Positions 44,221 through 53,217 are shown, numbered from the stretch's first letter. The stretch is 64,000 nt of DNA from Comamonas serinivorans (GCF_002158865.1 NZ_CP021455.1:682001-746000); one strand, 5' to 3'. The notes: generated by a model from the letters alone, not told the origin. Numbers and translations are program-made.

Positions 44221-44268
44221 GGTATGACATGCTTGCCGTTGTATAGGCAACAGTAAAGGCTACATACT
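44221..44268. repeat. 48-bp palindromic intergenic element, copy 14
   Basis: Ends GGTATG / CATACT; inner stem TTGCC / GGCAA. Between plsY and def, both on the plus strand. Confidence 0.9.
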
Positions 44269-44299
44269 GTGAAACGCATGAAAGCAAAGAGAGGGCGCC

Positions 44300-44845
44300 A
44301 TGGCCGTGCGTGAGATCCTGAAGATGGGCGATGCCCGCCTGCTGCGCGTGGCCCAGCCCGTGCAGGCGTTCGACACGCCCGAGCTGCACGCCTTGGTCGC
44401 CGACCTGCAGGACACCATGGCGGCGGCCAACGGCGCCGGCATCGCGGCACCACAGATCGGCGTCGACCTGCAGGTGGTCATCTTTGGCAGCGGCCGCGTG
44501 AACCCCCGCTACCCCGACGCGCCGCCGGTGCCGTTCACCGTGCTCATCAACCCCACCATCACGCCGCTGAGCGAGGCCATGGCCAGCGATTGGGAAGGCT
44601 GTCTGTCGGTGCCCGGCCTGCGCGGCCAGGTGCCGCGTTTCGAGCGCGTGCGCTACCAGGGTGTGGATGTCCTGGGCCAGCCCCTGGACCGCGAGGTGAG
44701 CGCCTTTCACGCGCGCGTGGTGCAGCACGAATGCGATCACCTCTGGGGCAAGCTCTACCCCATGCGCATCACCGATTTCACGCAGTTCGGGTTCACCGAG
44801 GTGCTGTTCCCCGAGCTGGCCGGCCAGCCGCCCAGCGACGACTGA
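44300..44845 (+). CDS. def: Peptide deformylase
   Basis: 181 residues. All three metal-site motifs: GAGIAAPQIG (about 46-55), EGCLS (Cys ligand, about 99-103) and QHECDHL (two His ligands and catalytic Glu, about 142-148). Removes the formyl group from nascent proteins. No fmt gene next to it here. Confidence 0.96.
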   Translation: MAVREILKMGDARLLRVAQPVQAFDTPELHALVADLQDTMAAANGAGIAAPQIGVDLQVVIFGSGRVNPRYPDAPPVPFTVLINPTITPLSEAMASDWEGCLSVPGLRGQVPRFERVRYQGVDVLGQPLDREVSAFHARVVQHECDHLWGKLYPMRITDFTQFGFTEVLFPELAGQPPSDD

Positions 44846-44931
44846 CGCGACGCGTGCCACCTTCCCGGCCTGCTGCTCGCCGGGTTGGCCGATGCCGTCC
44901 ACGGACTGACGCGCGGCCGCTGCGGTGATGG

Positions 44932-44959
44932 CAAGCCGCCTGATGTTTCAGGCGGCTTG
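44932..44959 (+). terminator. Hairpin terminator after def
   Basis: Arms AAGCCGCCTGA / TCAGGCGGCTT, 4-nt loop, followed by a GT-rich run rather than pure T. Confidence 0.75.
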
Positions 44960-45097
44960 TGTGTGTGTCGACCGGCCATGCCCGCTTCCAGGCGCCGGCC
45001 TGCGCGAACCCAGGCAGGCTGGGTGGTTAGTCGGTGCCGCCAAGGTCCGGCCAGTTGGCATGAGCACGAGGTGCGCGGTGCTTGGGTTTTGAAATGC

Positions 45098-45145
45098 TGT
45101 ATCGCCGGGGTTACCAGGAAAATTCAACGGGTGTTTCGGTGTACC
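45098..45145. repeat. Possible degenerate 48-bp element
   Basis: TGTATC / TGTACC at exactly 48-bp spacing with a remnant CAACGG right arm but little inner pairing. Weak; may be chance. Confidence 0.3.
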
Positions 45146-45238
45146 CCTTGCGGTCAGGGACGCCTGAAAAGCAACCATTTGAGCGCCGCGGGCTGTTGCC
45201 CGTGCACCACGTTGCCGGCAGGGGCATGCAGCCGCCCC

Positions 45239-45267
45239 TTGCAATGGCGCGCCAACGGCCCAGAATA
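45239..45267 (+). promoter_or_regulatory. Candidate promoter of the EF-G paralogue leader
   Basis: TTGCAA, 17 bp, AGAATA. Predicted transcription start about 45274, at the ATG of the leader ORF, which would make that message leaderless. Confidence 0.5.
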
Positions 45268-45274
45268 GCGCCCC

Positions 45275-45328
45275 ATGTTCGCAATCCAAACCCCCCGTCG
45301 CGTGCTGAAGGTGTCGACCTTCGGCTAG
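45275..45328 (+). CDS. 17-residue leader peptide of the EF-G paralogue
   Basis: Reads MFAIQTPRRVLKVSTFG and stops at TAG. The end of the ORF (45307-45322) is itself a hairpin, GAAGGT / ACCTTC, that a translating ribosome would melt. It is followed by a second hairpin at 45351-45368 (GGAAGGC / GCCTTCC) whose left arm can instead pair with the leader's ACCTTC. A terminator comes after that. This is the layout of a translation-coupled attenuator. Too small to be sure it is translated. Confidence 0.6.
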   Translation: MFAIQTPRRVLKVSTFG

Positions 45329-45379
45329 TTGCGCCTGTTCGATTGTGATCGGAAGGCGCTGGCCTTCCGGTGCCCCCAG

Positions 45380-45411
45380 ACCCCGGCAGGCTCGCTCCTC
45401 CCGGGGTTTTT
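45380..45411 (+). terminator. Rho-independent terminator acting as a candidate attenuator
   Basis: Arms CCCCGG / CCGGGG with inner AGG / CCT, then five T. It lies about 280 bp upstream of the EF-G paralogue start and 50 bp past the leader ORF, so it cannot be the end of a known gene on this strand. Confidence 0.75.
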
Positions 45412-45469
45412 CGTTGTGGGCCTTGCCCGCTGGCCTGAAGGCCGGCTTCCCGTTGTCAGGACTTCTCTC

Positions 45470-45568
45470 ATGCGCACGTACGACAAGTTGATCGCCACGA
45501 TTTCCGCTCGCCGGAGCGTGGCTTGCGTGCGCCCGTGCTTCGGCCAGCACCTGTCGTTGCGGCGGTAG
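45470..45568 (+). CDS. Short ORF in the EF-G paralogue leader
   Basis: 32 residues starting MRTYDKLIATISARR, Arg-rich with two Cys, ending LSLRR. CAGGA lies 9 nt upstream. Beyond it a large hairpin (CCACCGCG / CGCGGTGG, about 45622-45666) reaches close to the ribosome site of the main gene. May be a second leader peptide or chance. Confidence 0.4.
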   Translation: MRTYDKLIATISARRSVACVRPCFGQHLSLRR

Positions 45569-45688
45569 CCGTCCCGGTTCGATGAGTCGGGGCGGGTGAC
45601 CGCCCCCGGTTTCCCGGCCTGTCCACCGCGTCTGCGCTCGAGCGAGCGCGTCGCACGCCGCGGTGGCCCGCCCAGAGAAAGATTCATC

Positions 45689-47746
45689 ATGACCAACCGT
45701 CGCCATTCCCTTCGCAACATCGGCATCATCGCCCACGTCGACGCGGGCAAGACCACGCTGTCCGAACGCATCCTGTTCTACACGGGCGAAAGCCACCGCA
45801 TGGGTGAGACCCATGCCGGCACCAGCCACCTCGACTTCGACCCGCAGGAGCGCGCGCGTGGCATCACCATCCAGAGCGCGGCCACGACCGTGCACTGGCG
45901 CGATGTGCAGATCAACCTCATCGACACCCCCGGCCACATCGATTTCAACCTCGAGGTGGGCCGTGCCCTGCGCGTGCTCGACGGCGCCGTGGTCGTGCTC
46001 GATGGCGTGGCCGGCGTCGAGCCGCAGACCGAGACCAACTGGCGCCTGGCCGACCGCCACGGCGTGCCGCGCCTGGCGCTGGTCAACAAGCTCGACCGCG
46101 TCGGGGCCGACTTCGGCCGTGTGGTCGACATGCTGCAAACGCGCTTGCAGGCGCCGGCCTGGCCGGTGCAGCTGCCCATCGGGGCCGAAGCCGGCTTCGT
46201 CGGCGTGGTCGACCTGCTGCAGATGCAGGCCCGGGTGTGGGACGCCGACGACGCGTCGGCGCCCGCCCGCGTGACGGCGATTCCGCCGGCGCTGCAGGCG
46301 GCCGCCGAGGCCGCGCGTGCGCGCCTGGTCGAAGCCGTGGCCGAACACGACGACGCCATCCTGGCGGCCTGGCTCGCGGGCGAGGCCGTGGCGGCAGAGC
46401 GCCTGCGCGCGGCCATCCGCGTGGCGGTGCGTGAACGGGCGCTGGTGCCCGTGCTCGCCGCCTCGGCGTTCCGCAACCGCGGCATCGAGCCGCTGCTGGA
46501 CGCCGTGGCCGACTGGCTGCCGGCGCCCGAGGACCTGCCGCTGCCCGAGGGCGTGCCGGCCGAAGGCGATGCCGCCGACGCGCCGTTCGCCGGGCTGGTG
46601 TTCAAGCTGGTGGCCGATGGCCACGGCAGCAGCGCATTCGTGCGTGTGTACGCGGGCCGCCTGCAGGCGGGTGACGTGGTGCTGAACGCCGTGACCGGCC
46701 AGCGCGAGCGTGTGGCGCGCCTGTACGAGGTGCATGCCGATCGGCGTGTGGCGGTGACGCAGGCCCAGGCCGGCGACATCGTCGCCATCGCCGGGCTCAA
46801 GGACAGCCTGACGGGCCACACCTTGTGTGACCCGCGCCATGTGCTGCTGCTCGAAACCATCGAGGTGCCGCTGCCGGTGATCGACCTGGCCATCGAGCCC
46901 AAGGCGCGCGCCGACCAGGCCGCGCTGGCCAAGGCCTTGCAGCTCATGCAGCGGCAAGACCCCAGCCTGCGCGTGCGGCAGGACCCGGAATCGGGCCAGA
47001 CGCTGCTGTCCGGCATGGGCGAGCTGCAGCTGGAGGTGGCCATCGAAGCGCTGCGCGCCGAGCACGGCGTGTCGCTGAACGTGGGGCGCCCGCAGGTGGC
47101 CTACCGCGAGACGGTGGCCGGCACGGCCGAGCTGACGCATGTGCACAAAAAGCAGAGCGGCGGCCCGGGCCAGTTCGCGCAGCTCACGCTGGCGGTGCGG
47201 CCGCTGTCGCGCGGCGACGGGGTGCGGTTCGAGAGCCGCATCACGGGTGGTGCGGTGCCGCGCGAGTTCATCCCGGCCGTGGAGGCCGGGGTGCGCCGCG
47301 CTGCGCAGGCCGGCGTGCTCGCGGGCTACCCGGTGGTGGACTTCGAGGTCGTGCTGAGCGATGGCGCGTTCCACGAACGCGACTCGTCGGCCATGGTGTT
47401 CGAGCTGGCGGCGGCCAGCGCGACCCGGGCCTTGCTGACCAAAGCCGAGCCGCGGCTGCTGGAGCCCGTGATGGCGGTCGAGGTGGTGTCGCCGCCCGAG
47501 TACCTGGGCGCGGTCATCGGTGACCTGAACCGGCGCCGCGGCCTCGTCACCGGGCAGGCGCAGCGCGGGGCGGCCAGCGTGGTGAACGCGCAGGTGCCGC
47601 TGGCGGAGATGTTCGGCTACATCGGTCAGCTGCGCGCGCTCAGTTCGGGCCGGGCCAGCTACACCATGCAGCTGGACGGCTACCAGGTGGCGCCCGACCG
47701 CGTGGTGGCGGCGCTGCGCGAAGGCGACGCCGCCGTGGCGCATTGA
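45689..47746 (+). CDS. EF-G paralogue (translational GTPase)
   Basis: 685 residues, slightly shorter than standard EF-G. The G-domain is complete: AHVDAGKTT, RGITI, DTPGH, NKLD, SAF. Domains II to V follow, with domain IV segment KKQSGGPGQFAQ and GYPVVDFEVVLSDG. Sequence is nearer EF-G than Tet(M)-type protection proteins, and it stands alone without rpsL/rpsG/tuf, so it is a second, non-ribosomal-operon copy. Such paralogues can work in recycling or under stress. ATG at 45689 fits family starts. The 400-nt structured leader suggests control by translation state. Confidence 0.88.
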   Translation: MTNRRHSLRNIGIIAHVDAGKTTLSERILFYTGESHRMGETHAGTSHLDFDPQERARGITIQSAATTVHWRDVQINLIDTPGHIDFNLEVGRALRVLDGAVVVLDGVAGVEPQTETNWRLADRHGVPRLALVNKLDRVGADFGRVVDMLQTRLQAPAWPVQLPIGAEAGFVGVVDLLQMQARVWDADDASAPARVTAIPPALQAAAEAARARLVEAVAEHDDAILAAWLAGEAVAAERLRAAIRVAVRERALVPVLAASAFRNRGIEPLLDAVADWLPAPEDLPLPEGVPAEGDAADAPFAGLVFKLVADGHGSSAFVRVYAGRLQAGDVVLNAVTGQRERVARLYEVHADRRVAVTQAQAGDIVAIAGLKDSLTGHTLCDPRHVLLLETIEVPLPVIDLAIEPKARADQAALAKALQLMQRQDPSLRVRQDPESGQTLLSGMGELQLEVAIEALRAEHGVSLNVGRPQVAYRETVAGTAELTHVHKKQSGGPGQFAQLTLAVRPLSRGDGVRFESRITGGAVPREFIPAVEAGVRRAAQAGVLAGYPVVDFEVVLSDGAFHERDSSAMVFELAAASATRALLTKAEPRLLEPVMAVEVVSPPEYLGAVIGDLNRRRGLVTGQAQRGAASVVNAQVPLAEMFGYIGQLRALSSGRASYTMQLDGYQVAPDRVVAALREGDAAVAH

Positions 47747-47775
47747 GCGCTGGGCGCACGTTGCGCCAGATGTGC

Positions 47776-47809
47776 AAAGGGGCAGGCCCGGTGGGCCTGC
47801 CCTTTTTTT
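47776..47809 (+). terminator. Rho-independent terminator after the EF-G paralogue
   Basis: Arms GGCAGGCCC / GGGCCTGCC, 3-nt loop, then seven T. Confidence 0.93.
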
Positions 47810-47855
47810 GCCGCCAGTGGGAAGGGTTAAATTCGACCCATTCAAAATATCATGG

Positions 47856-47903
47856 AGTATCGGTTGATTGCCGTTTATTTGAAAACGGCAATGTCCTCAT
47901 ACT
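47856..47903. repeat. 48-bp palindromic intergenic element, copy 15
   Basis: Ends AGTATC / CATACT (pairing extends outward: ATGG...CCAT); perfect 10-bp inner stem ATTGCCGTTT / AAACGGCAAT. The best-formed copy. Between convergent genes. Confidence 0.95.
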
Positions 47904-47943
47904 CCATGAAAATTGACAGCGTCTGGCACCGCTGAGCCCGGGC

Positions 47944-50112
47944 TCAGAACTCGAAGTTGGCCGAGACCCAGAGCGTGCGGCCCGACGGCGCCGTGCCCTT
48001 GACCGACTGCGCCGTGCGGTAGTAGGGGCTGCCCACCACGGTTTCGCCCGCGGTGTTGATCCAGGTGCGGTAGCCGCTGAAGTCCTTGTCGAACAGGTTG
48101 TAGATGCTGGCGTTGATCGTCGCGTTGCGCGACACCTTGTAGCCGCCGCCCAGGTGGAACAGCGCGTAGCCCTTGAGGTCGCCCAGCGCCTGCTGCTCGA
48201 GGCGGCTGTTGCCGGTCAGCGCGCCCGGGTCGCCGTCGAAGCGGCGGCTCTTGCCGCGGTACTCGCCGCGCAGCCAGACGTTGGCGCGCTCGTTCACGGC
48301 CCAGTTCAGCTGCAGGTTGGCCACGTGCTTGGCGGTGTCGCTGAGCTTGCCGCTCTTGATGCCATCGACCACGGCCTCGCTGTCGGTCCAGGTGTAGTTC
48401 AGGTTGAGCGTCAGGTCCTTGGACAGCGGCACGCGCGTGCCCAGCTCCAGGCCCCAGGTCTTGCCCTCGTCGATGTTGACGGCGTAGTCGGCCGTGGGGT
48501 TGGCCGCGCAGCTGGAGATCCACACCGTGCCGCAGTTGCCGCCGCTGCTGATGCGGTTCTTGATCTTGTTGTGGAACAGCGTGGCCGAGCTGGTCCAGCC
48601 GGCCTGGTTGTCGTAGAGCACGCCCAGCTCGGTGCTGGTGCTGGTCTCGGGCTTGAGCGTGGGGTTGCCGATGCTGATGACCGTGCCCTGGCCCGTGACC
48701 CCGCTGGCGCCGTCGATGAGCTGGTTCAGGCGCGGGGCGCGGAAGCCGCGGCTCACGCCGCCCTTGACCGTGAGGGTGGGGCTGGCGTTCCAGACGGCAT
48801 AGGCGCGCGGGCTGAATTCGCCGCCAAAGGTTTCGTGGCGGTTGTAGCGCGCGCCAAAGGTGGCGGTCACGCTCTCGGCCAGGCGCCATTCGTCTTCGGC
48901 GAACACGGCCCACATCTTCTGGCCGTATTTGCCAGGCAGCAGACCGTCCTTGAACGAGGCATCCCACCATTGCGCGCCCGTGGTCAGCACGTGGGCATCG
49001 CCAATCGGGCTCACCAGCTTGGTGTCGACCACGGTGTTCACGGTCTTGAGCTGGCGGTGCTGGCCGACCGAGGGGTCACCCACGGGCACAGCCGCCGACG
49101 GGATGGTGCGGCCCAGCGTTTCGGTGGTGCTGCGCATGACGCTGGACTCCAAGCGGCCGAAGGCGAAGCGGCTGTTGTGGCCGAGCGAGAACTGCTCGCG
49201 GTTGAAGCGCATGTGGTCGCGGTAGCCCGGCACCGCCGTGGCGGGTGCACCCGTGGTGCAGTTGACGTAGTCGACGTTGCCCAGGCGGCAGTCGCTGTTG
49301 TCGTACCAGGTGTGGCCGCTTTCGCCGTCGAGCCAGAACTGGTGGTCGCGGTGGGGGGTGAACGAGAGCTTGGCGCCCAGCGTGTGCTGGCGGCTCTTGG
49401 CCGGGCGGGCGTCGCGCCCCACGCCTTCCCAGATGCGGTCCGAGTCGCCGCGGTTGGCCACGTTGCCGCGAATGGCCAGGCCCAGGGTGTCCTGCACGAT
49501 GGGCCCGCTCAGGTAGAAGTTGAGCTTTTGCTGGCTGCTTTCGCCGCTGTGTTCGGGCACGCCGAACTGGACGCTGGCCGAGCCGCCCCAGGTCTTGGCC
49601 ACCTTGCGCGTGATGATGTTGACCACGCCGCCCATGGCGTCCGAGCCATACAGGGTGGACATCGGGCCGCGGATCACCTCGATGCGCTCGATCGCCGACA
49701 TGGGCGGCAGCAGGCTGTTCAGCGCGGCGCCAAAGCCGTTGGGCGTCACATCGCCCGCCACGTTCTGGCGGCGGCCGTCGATCAGCACCAGCGTGTAGTC
49801 GCTGGGCATGCCGCGGATGCTGATGTCCAGCCCGCCGGTCTTGCCGGTGCTGCCGCGCACGTCCACGCCTTCCACCGACTGCAGGGCTTCGGCCAGGTCG
49901 CGGTAGGGCGTGGTCTCGAGCTGCTGGCGCGTGATCACGGCGATCGAGGCCGGCGCCTGCTTGAGTTCCTGCTCAAACCCCGACGCGGTGATCACCACTT
50001 CTTCCAGGGTGGCATTCGAAGCCTCTTGGGCACAGGCAAAGCCAGACGACAGGGCGGCCGCAAGGGCGGCGGCCTGGGTGCGTGACGGACGGGAAGCGGC
50101 GGCAGGGTGCAT
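47944..50112 (-). CDS. TonB-dependent receptor (catecholate siderophore type)
   Basis: 722 residues. Signal peptide about 1-28 (ends SGFACAQ). TonB box region (EEVVITASG, about 37-45) is followed by the plug domain (about 48-165, with IRGMPSDYTLVLIDGRRQ and IEVIRGPMSTLYGSDAMGGVVNIITR) and a 22-strand barrel ending in SANFEF, a terminal aromatic as outer-membrane proteins need. Resembles the CirA/FepA-like group of ferric-siderophore importers. A Fur-box-like site lies upstream. Receptor genes for uptake partners are not local. Confidence 0.93.
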   Translation of the reverse strand: MHPAAASRPSRTQAAALAAALSSGFACAQEASNATLEEVVITASGFEQELKQAPASIAVITRQQLETTPYRDLAEALQSVEGVDVRGSTGKTGGLDISIRGMPSDYTLVLIDGRRQNVAGDVTPNGFGAALNSLLPPMSAIERIEVIRGPMSTLYGSDAMGGVVNIITRKVAKTWGGSASVQFGVPEHSGESSQQKLNFYLSGPIVQDTLGLAIRGNVANRGDSDRIWEGVGRDARPAKSRQHTLGAKLSFTPHRDHQFWLDGESGHTWYDNSDCRLGNVDYVNCTTGAPATAVPGYRDHMRFNREQFSLGHNSRFAFGRLESSVMRSTTETLGRTIPSAAVPVGDPSVGQHRQLKTVNTVVDTKLVSPIGDAHVLTTGAQWWDASFKDGLLPGKYGQKMWAVFAEDEWRLAESVTATFGARYNRHETFGGEFSPRAYAVWNASPTLTVKGGVSRGFRAPRLNQLIDGASGVTGQGTVISIGNPTLKPETSTSTELGVLYDNQAGWTSSATLFHNKIKNRISSGGNCGTVWISSCAANPTADYAVNIDEGKTWGLELGTRVPLSKDLTLNLNYTWTDSEAVVDGIKSGKLSDTAKHVANLQLNWAVNERANVWLRGEYRGKSRRFDGDPGALTGNSRLEQQALGDLKGYALFHLGGGYKVSRNATINASIYNLFDKDFSGYRTWINTAGETVVGSPYYRTAQSVKGTAPSGRTLWVSANFEF

Positions 50113-50149
50113 GGGGGAAAGCGGGTGGGTTGAGGTTAAAAGTTACATT

Positions 50150-50169
50150 TTAATGAGAATTGTTTGTAT
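50150..50169 (-). promoter_or_regulatory. Candidate Fur box of the TonB-dependent receptor
   Basis: AATGAGAATTGTTTGTATT-type site inside an AT-rich patch 40 bp before the receptor start, close to the Fur consensus of 6-bp repeats. The rest of the 50113-50501 gap is GC-rich without a gene. Confidence 0.65.
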
Positions 50170-50501
50170 TTCCTGTCAATTCCCTGCAGATCAAGGCCTT
50201 TTGGCGGAATTGGGTGAATGTGACAAGTTGTGTTAGTTGCGAGGCAATCGGCCGCCTGGCGCCATCGCTCGTTCAGGGGCCCCGAATGGCACCGCGTGCG
50301 CCGCCCTGAGGGCAGGCGGGTGTCGGAGTCGTGGGGGCCGAGCCGCGCCAAGCCGGCATCTGGCAGGGCGCCCCGAAAACACCAGCGGGCCCGTCCGCGC
50401 CTGCTTGGCCCTTGGCAACCCGGGGACGCCCTGCGTTGTGTTCAGGCCTGGCCGGTGTCACAACCCGCGCCGCCCAGTGCCCGCCGCAAGGCAGGCCCGG
50501 A

Positions 50502-51053
50502 TCAGGCCCGCCGGCGGCCGCCGCGGTACATGCCGCTGGCTTTGCGGTCCAGCGCGCCTTGTGACTTGAGCAGGGCCAGCCCGGTGCTGGCGTGGGCGTG
50601 GGCGATGGCCAGCCCCAGGGCGTCGGCGGCGTCGGCGCGCGGGGCCTTGGGCAGCTTGAGCAGGCGCTGCACCATGGCCTGCACCTGGGCCTTGGCGGCG
50701 CGGCCGTGGCCGGCCACGGCCAGCTTCATCTGCAGCGCGGTGTATTCGGCCACGGGCAGGTCGCAGCTGACGAGGGCGGTGAGGCAGGCGCCACGCGCCT
50801 GGCCCAGCAGCAGCGTGGCCTGGGGGTCGACGTTGACGAAGACGATTTCGACCGAGGCCACCTCGGGCTGGTAGCGCGCATGCACCTCGCGGATGCCGTC
50901 GTACAACACGCGCAGGCGACCGGGCAGGTTGCCCAGCTCCACCTCCAGCGTGGAGATGACGCCGCTGGCCACGTAGGTGAGCCGGGGGCCGTCGGTGTCG
51001 ATGACGCCGAAGCCGGTGTTGCGCAGGCCGGGGTCAATGCCAAGGATGCGCAT
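50502..51053 (-). CDS. ruvC: Holliday-junction resolvase RuvC
   Basis: 183 residues, RNase H-like fold. Acidic active-site residues D7 (ILGIDPGL), E69 (VEIVFVN), and the Asp pair in ADAADALGLAIAHA near 140-143. Cleaves Holliday junctions with RuvAB. Arg-rich tail GMYRGGRRRA. No ruvA or ruvB next to it, a common split in this lineage. Confidence 0.96.
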   Translation of the reverse strand: MRILGIDPGLRNTGFGVIDTDGPRLTYVASGVISTLEVELGNLPGRLRVLYDGIREVHARYQPEVASVEIVFVNVDPQATLLLGQARGACLTALVSCDLPVAEYTALQMKLAVAGHGRAAKAQVQAMVQRLLKLPKAPRADAADALGLAIAHAHASTGLALLKSQGALDRKASGMYRGGRRRA

Positions 51054-51078
51054 GCGGGTTTTGAGGCAAAATGGATGC

Positions 51079-51126
51079 AGTATCCATGGATGGTCGTTTG
51101 AATGAGAACGAGGATGGCTGGATACT
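51079..51126. repeat. 48-bp palindromic intergenic element, copy 16
   Basis: Ends AGTATC / GATACT; the outer pairing is perfect for 10 bp (GCAGTATCCA / TGGATACTGC, extending 2 bp outward). Inner TCGTT / AACGA. Between ruvC and mtgA, same strand. Confidence 0.93.
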
Positions 51127-51146
51127 GCGTGTCGTCAAAAGGAGAT

Positions 51147-52079
51147 TCACGGCGGCGTCACCTGCTGCATGCGCGCGGCGATGCGGGCGCTCTGGCGCTG
51201 CACATAGGCCGAGTTGGGGCGTTGCTCGAAGAACTTGGGGCGCGGCAGCATCACGGCCAGGCGGGCCGCCTCGGCGCGCGTCAGCGCGCTGGCGGGCTTG
51301 TTGAAGTAGCGCCGCGCGGCGGCTTCGGCGCCGAACACGCCTTCGCCCCACTCGACGTTGTTGAGGTAGACCTCGAGGATGCGGCGCTTGGACAGCACGG
51401 TTTCCAGCTCCTTGGTCAGCACCAGCTCCTGGGCCTTGCGCGGGTAGCTGCGCTCGCTCGACAGCCAGAGGTTCTTGGCCAGCTGCTGGGTGATGGTCGA
51501 GCCGCCGCGGATTTTCACGTTGCCCACGGGCTGATCGGCCTCGGCGCGCTTTTCAGCGGCCTCCATCGCCTTGGCGTTGCGGTCCCAGGCCTTTTCGATG
51601 GCCTCCCATTCCACGCCCGAATGCTCGGTGAAGCGCGCGTCTTCCGAGGCCATCACGGCGCGCTTGAGGTGGTCGGAGATCTGGCCATACGGCACCCACT
51701 GCTGGCGCCACGGGCGCGGCTGATCGCCGATGGCCAGGCGCCAGATCTCGCTGCGCTGAAAGGCCGTGGATTCGGGCGCGACGACGGTGGCCAGGCCCAC
51801 CCGCAGCGCGAAATACAGCTGCAGGCCGATGGCGGCCAGCACCAGCAGCACGAGGAGGCGGCCCACGTCCGCCCGGCGGCTGCCCGAAGGCGCCGATGCC
51901 GCGTCGCGCGCTGCGCCGCGGCCCGTGGCGGCGAGGCTGAACACGCCGCCCGTCTGGCGCAGCCGCTCGCACCAGGGGCAGCGCTTGCGGACCGCCGGTG
52001 CCGGGCGCGCACTCGCGCGGGGGGGCTGGCTGGGGCCAGTCTGGCCGGGCAGCCGGGTTCGCAGGGGAGAGGCCAACAT
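51147..52079 (-). CDS. mtgA: Monofunctional peptidoglycan glycosyltransferase MtgA
   Basis: About 310 residues from the ATG at 52079; start uncertain. An N-terminal stretch of about 70 residues with a CPWC motif precedes the membrane helix (about 74-95). The catalytic GT51 domain has the active Glu in VMASEDARFTEHSG and the second motif GGSTITQQLAKNLWLS. Polymerises lipid II glycan chains without transpeptidation. The N-terminal extension is longer than usual for MtgA (about 240). A GTG at 51866, right before the helix, is an alternative start. Confidence 0.9.
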   Translation of the reverse strand: MLASPLRTRLPGQTGPSQPPRASARPAPAVRKRCPWCERLRQTGGVFSLAATGRGAARDAASAPSGSRRADVGRLLVLLVLAAIGLQLYFALRVGLATVVAPESTAFQRSEIWRLAIGDQPRPWRQQWVPYGQISDHLKRAVMASEDARFTEHSGVEWEAIEKAWDRNAKAMEAAEKRAEADQPVGNVKIRGGSTITQQLAKNLWLSSERSYPRKAQELVLTKELETVLSKRRILEVYLNNVEWGEGVFGAEAAARRYFNKPASALTRAEAARLAVMLPRPKFFEQRPNSAYVQRQSARIAARMQQVTPP

Positions 52080-52290
52080 GGTCAAACGGTGGGAGGGCAA
52101 GCGGTGGCGAGCCCCGGAGTGTGCCAGCTTGCGGGGGCGTTGCCCGGCTCGGCCGCCGGGCGCAGGCGTGTGTCACGCGGTGGGCCGGGCTGCCCTGCGC
52201 CAGGCTGCGCGGCCAGTCGCGCGGGCTGGCGCTGAACGGCGCGCTGGCGGTTGCGGATCGACGACCCGCGCAAGCGCCTGGGGCCCCGGC

Positions 52291-53217
52291 TCAGGCCGCT
52301 GCGGCGCGCGTGGCCTCGTAGGCCTTGGCGTTGGTGTAGGCCAGCTTCAGCAGCGGCACGGCGATGCCGGCCTGCTCGGCGTGGGCCACCATGTCGCCGA
52401 TGATGGCGTCGGCCTCGATGCGCTGGCCGGCCTGCATGTCGCGCAGCATGGAGGCCGTGAGCGCGCTGTCTCGGTCGTTCAGCAGGGCCAGGCGTGACGC
52501 GAACCCCGGGCCGGGCGCATGCCCGTGGGCCGCGGCCACGGCCAGGCATTCGGCCACCAGGGCCTGGATGAAGTCGGCGCCGCCGGGCGCCTGCAGGATG
52601 GGGCCGACGGCCGTGCGCATCAGCGTGGTGGGCGCGGCCAGGGCCGTGATGAACACCCACTTTTCCCACATGTCCTGCAGCACCTGGGTCGAGGCGCGGG
52701 CGTCGACGTCCACCGACCGCAGCAGCTGGACGAAGGCCTCGGCCGTGGCCTGGCCGGCGGCATCGCGCGCGCCCACCACCATGGCCTGGCCTGGGTGCAG
52801 CTGCACGATGTCGCGCTGCGCGTTCAGCGTGGACGAGATCTGGCACAGGCCGCCGAACACGCGGGCTGGGCCGAATTCGGCGTCCAGCACGGCCAGGTGC
52901 TGCAGGCCGTTGAGCAGCGGCACGATGACCGTGGCCGGGCCGACGGCGGGGCGGATGCTGGCGATGCAGCTCGCCAGGTCGTAGGCCTTGCAGCTCAGCA
53001 AGATGAGGTCGAAGGGCGTGTTCAGGGTGTCGGCGCGCACCGTGGGCGGCTGGGGCAGCGTCACGTCGCCGCGCGGGCTGACGATGACCAGGCCACGCGT
53101 GGCCAGCTCCTGCGCGCGCTGCTCGCGCACCAGGAAGGTGATGTCATGGCCGGCCTGCAGCAGCCGGCCGCCGAAATACCCGCCGACCGCGCCGGCCCCC
53201 ACCACCAGAATCTTCAT
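52291..53217 (-). CDS. panE: 2-dehydropantoate 2-reductase (ketopantoate reductase)
   Basis: 308 residues from the ATG at 53217, with GGAG upstream. NADPH-binding GAGAVGGYFGGRL at the N-terminus, conserved Lys in LSCKAYD, helical C-terminal domain with KWVFITALAAPTTLM. Supplies pantoate for CoA synthesis, though many family members reduce other 2-oxoacids. Sits between mtgA and aroE, which are otherwise direct neighbours in related genomes as I recall, so it looks inserted here. Confidence 0.88.
   Translation of the reverse strand: MKILVVGAGAVGGYFGGRLLQAGHDITFLVREQRAQELATRGLVIVSPRGDVTLPQPPTVRADTLNTPFDLILLSCKAYDLASCIASIRPAVGPATVIVPLLNGLQHLAVLDAEFGPARVFGGLCQISSTLNAQRDIVQLHPGQAMVVGARDAAGQATAEAFVQLLRSVDVDARASTQVLQDMWEKWVFITALAAPTTLMRTAVGPILQAPGGADFIQALVAECLAVAAAHGHAPGPGFASRLALLNDRDSALTASMLRDMQAGQRIEADAIIGDMVAHAEQAGIAVPLLKLAYTNAKAYEATRAAAA

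Noticed and set aside
45689..47746. Tetracycline ribosomal-protection (TetM-type) gene
   Set aside because: The leader layout is similar, but switch regions and domain IV (SGGPGQF, GYPVVDFEV) are EF-G-like.
44948..47845. 965-codon open frame on the minus strand opposite the EF-G paralogue
   Set aside because: High-GC shadow of the real plus-strand gene. It has no family resemblance and is rich in Arg/His/Gln low-complexity sequence.
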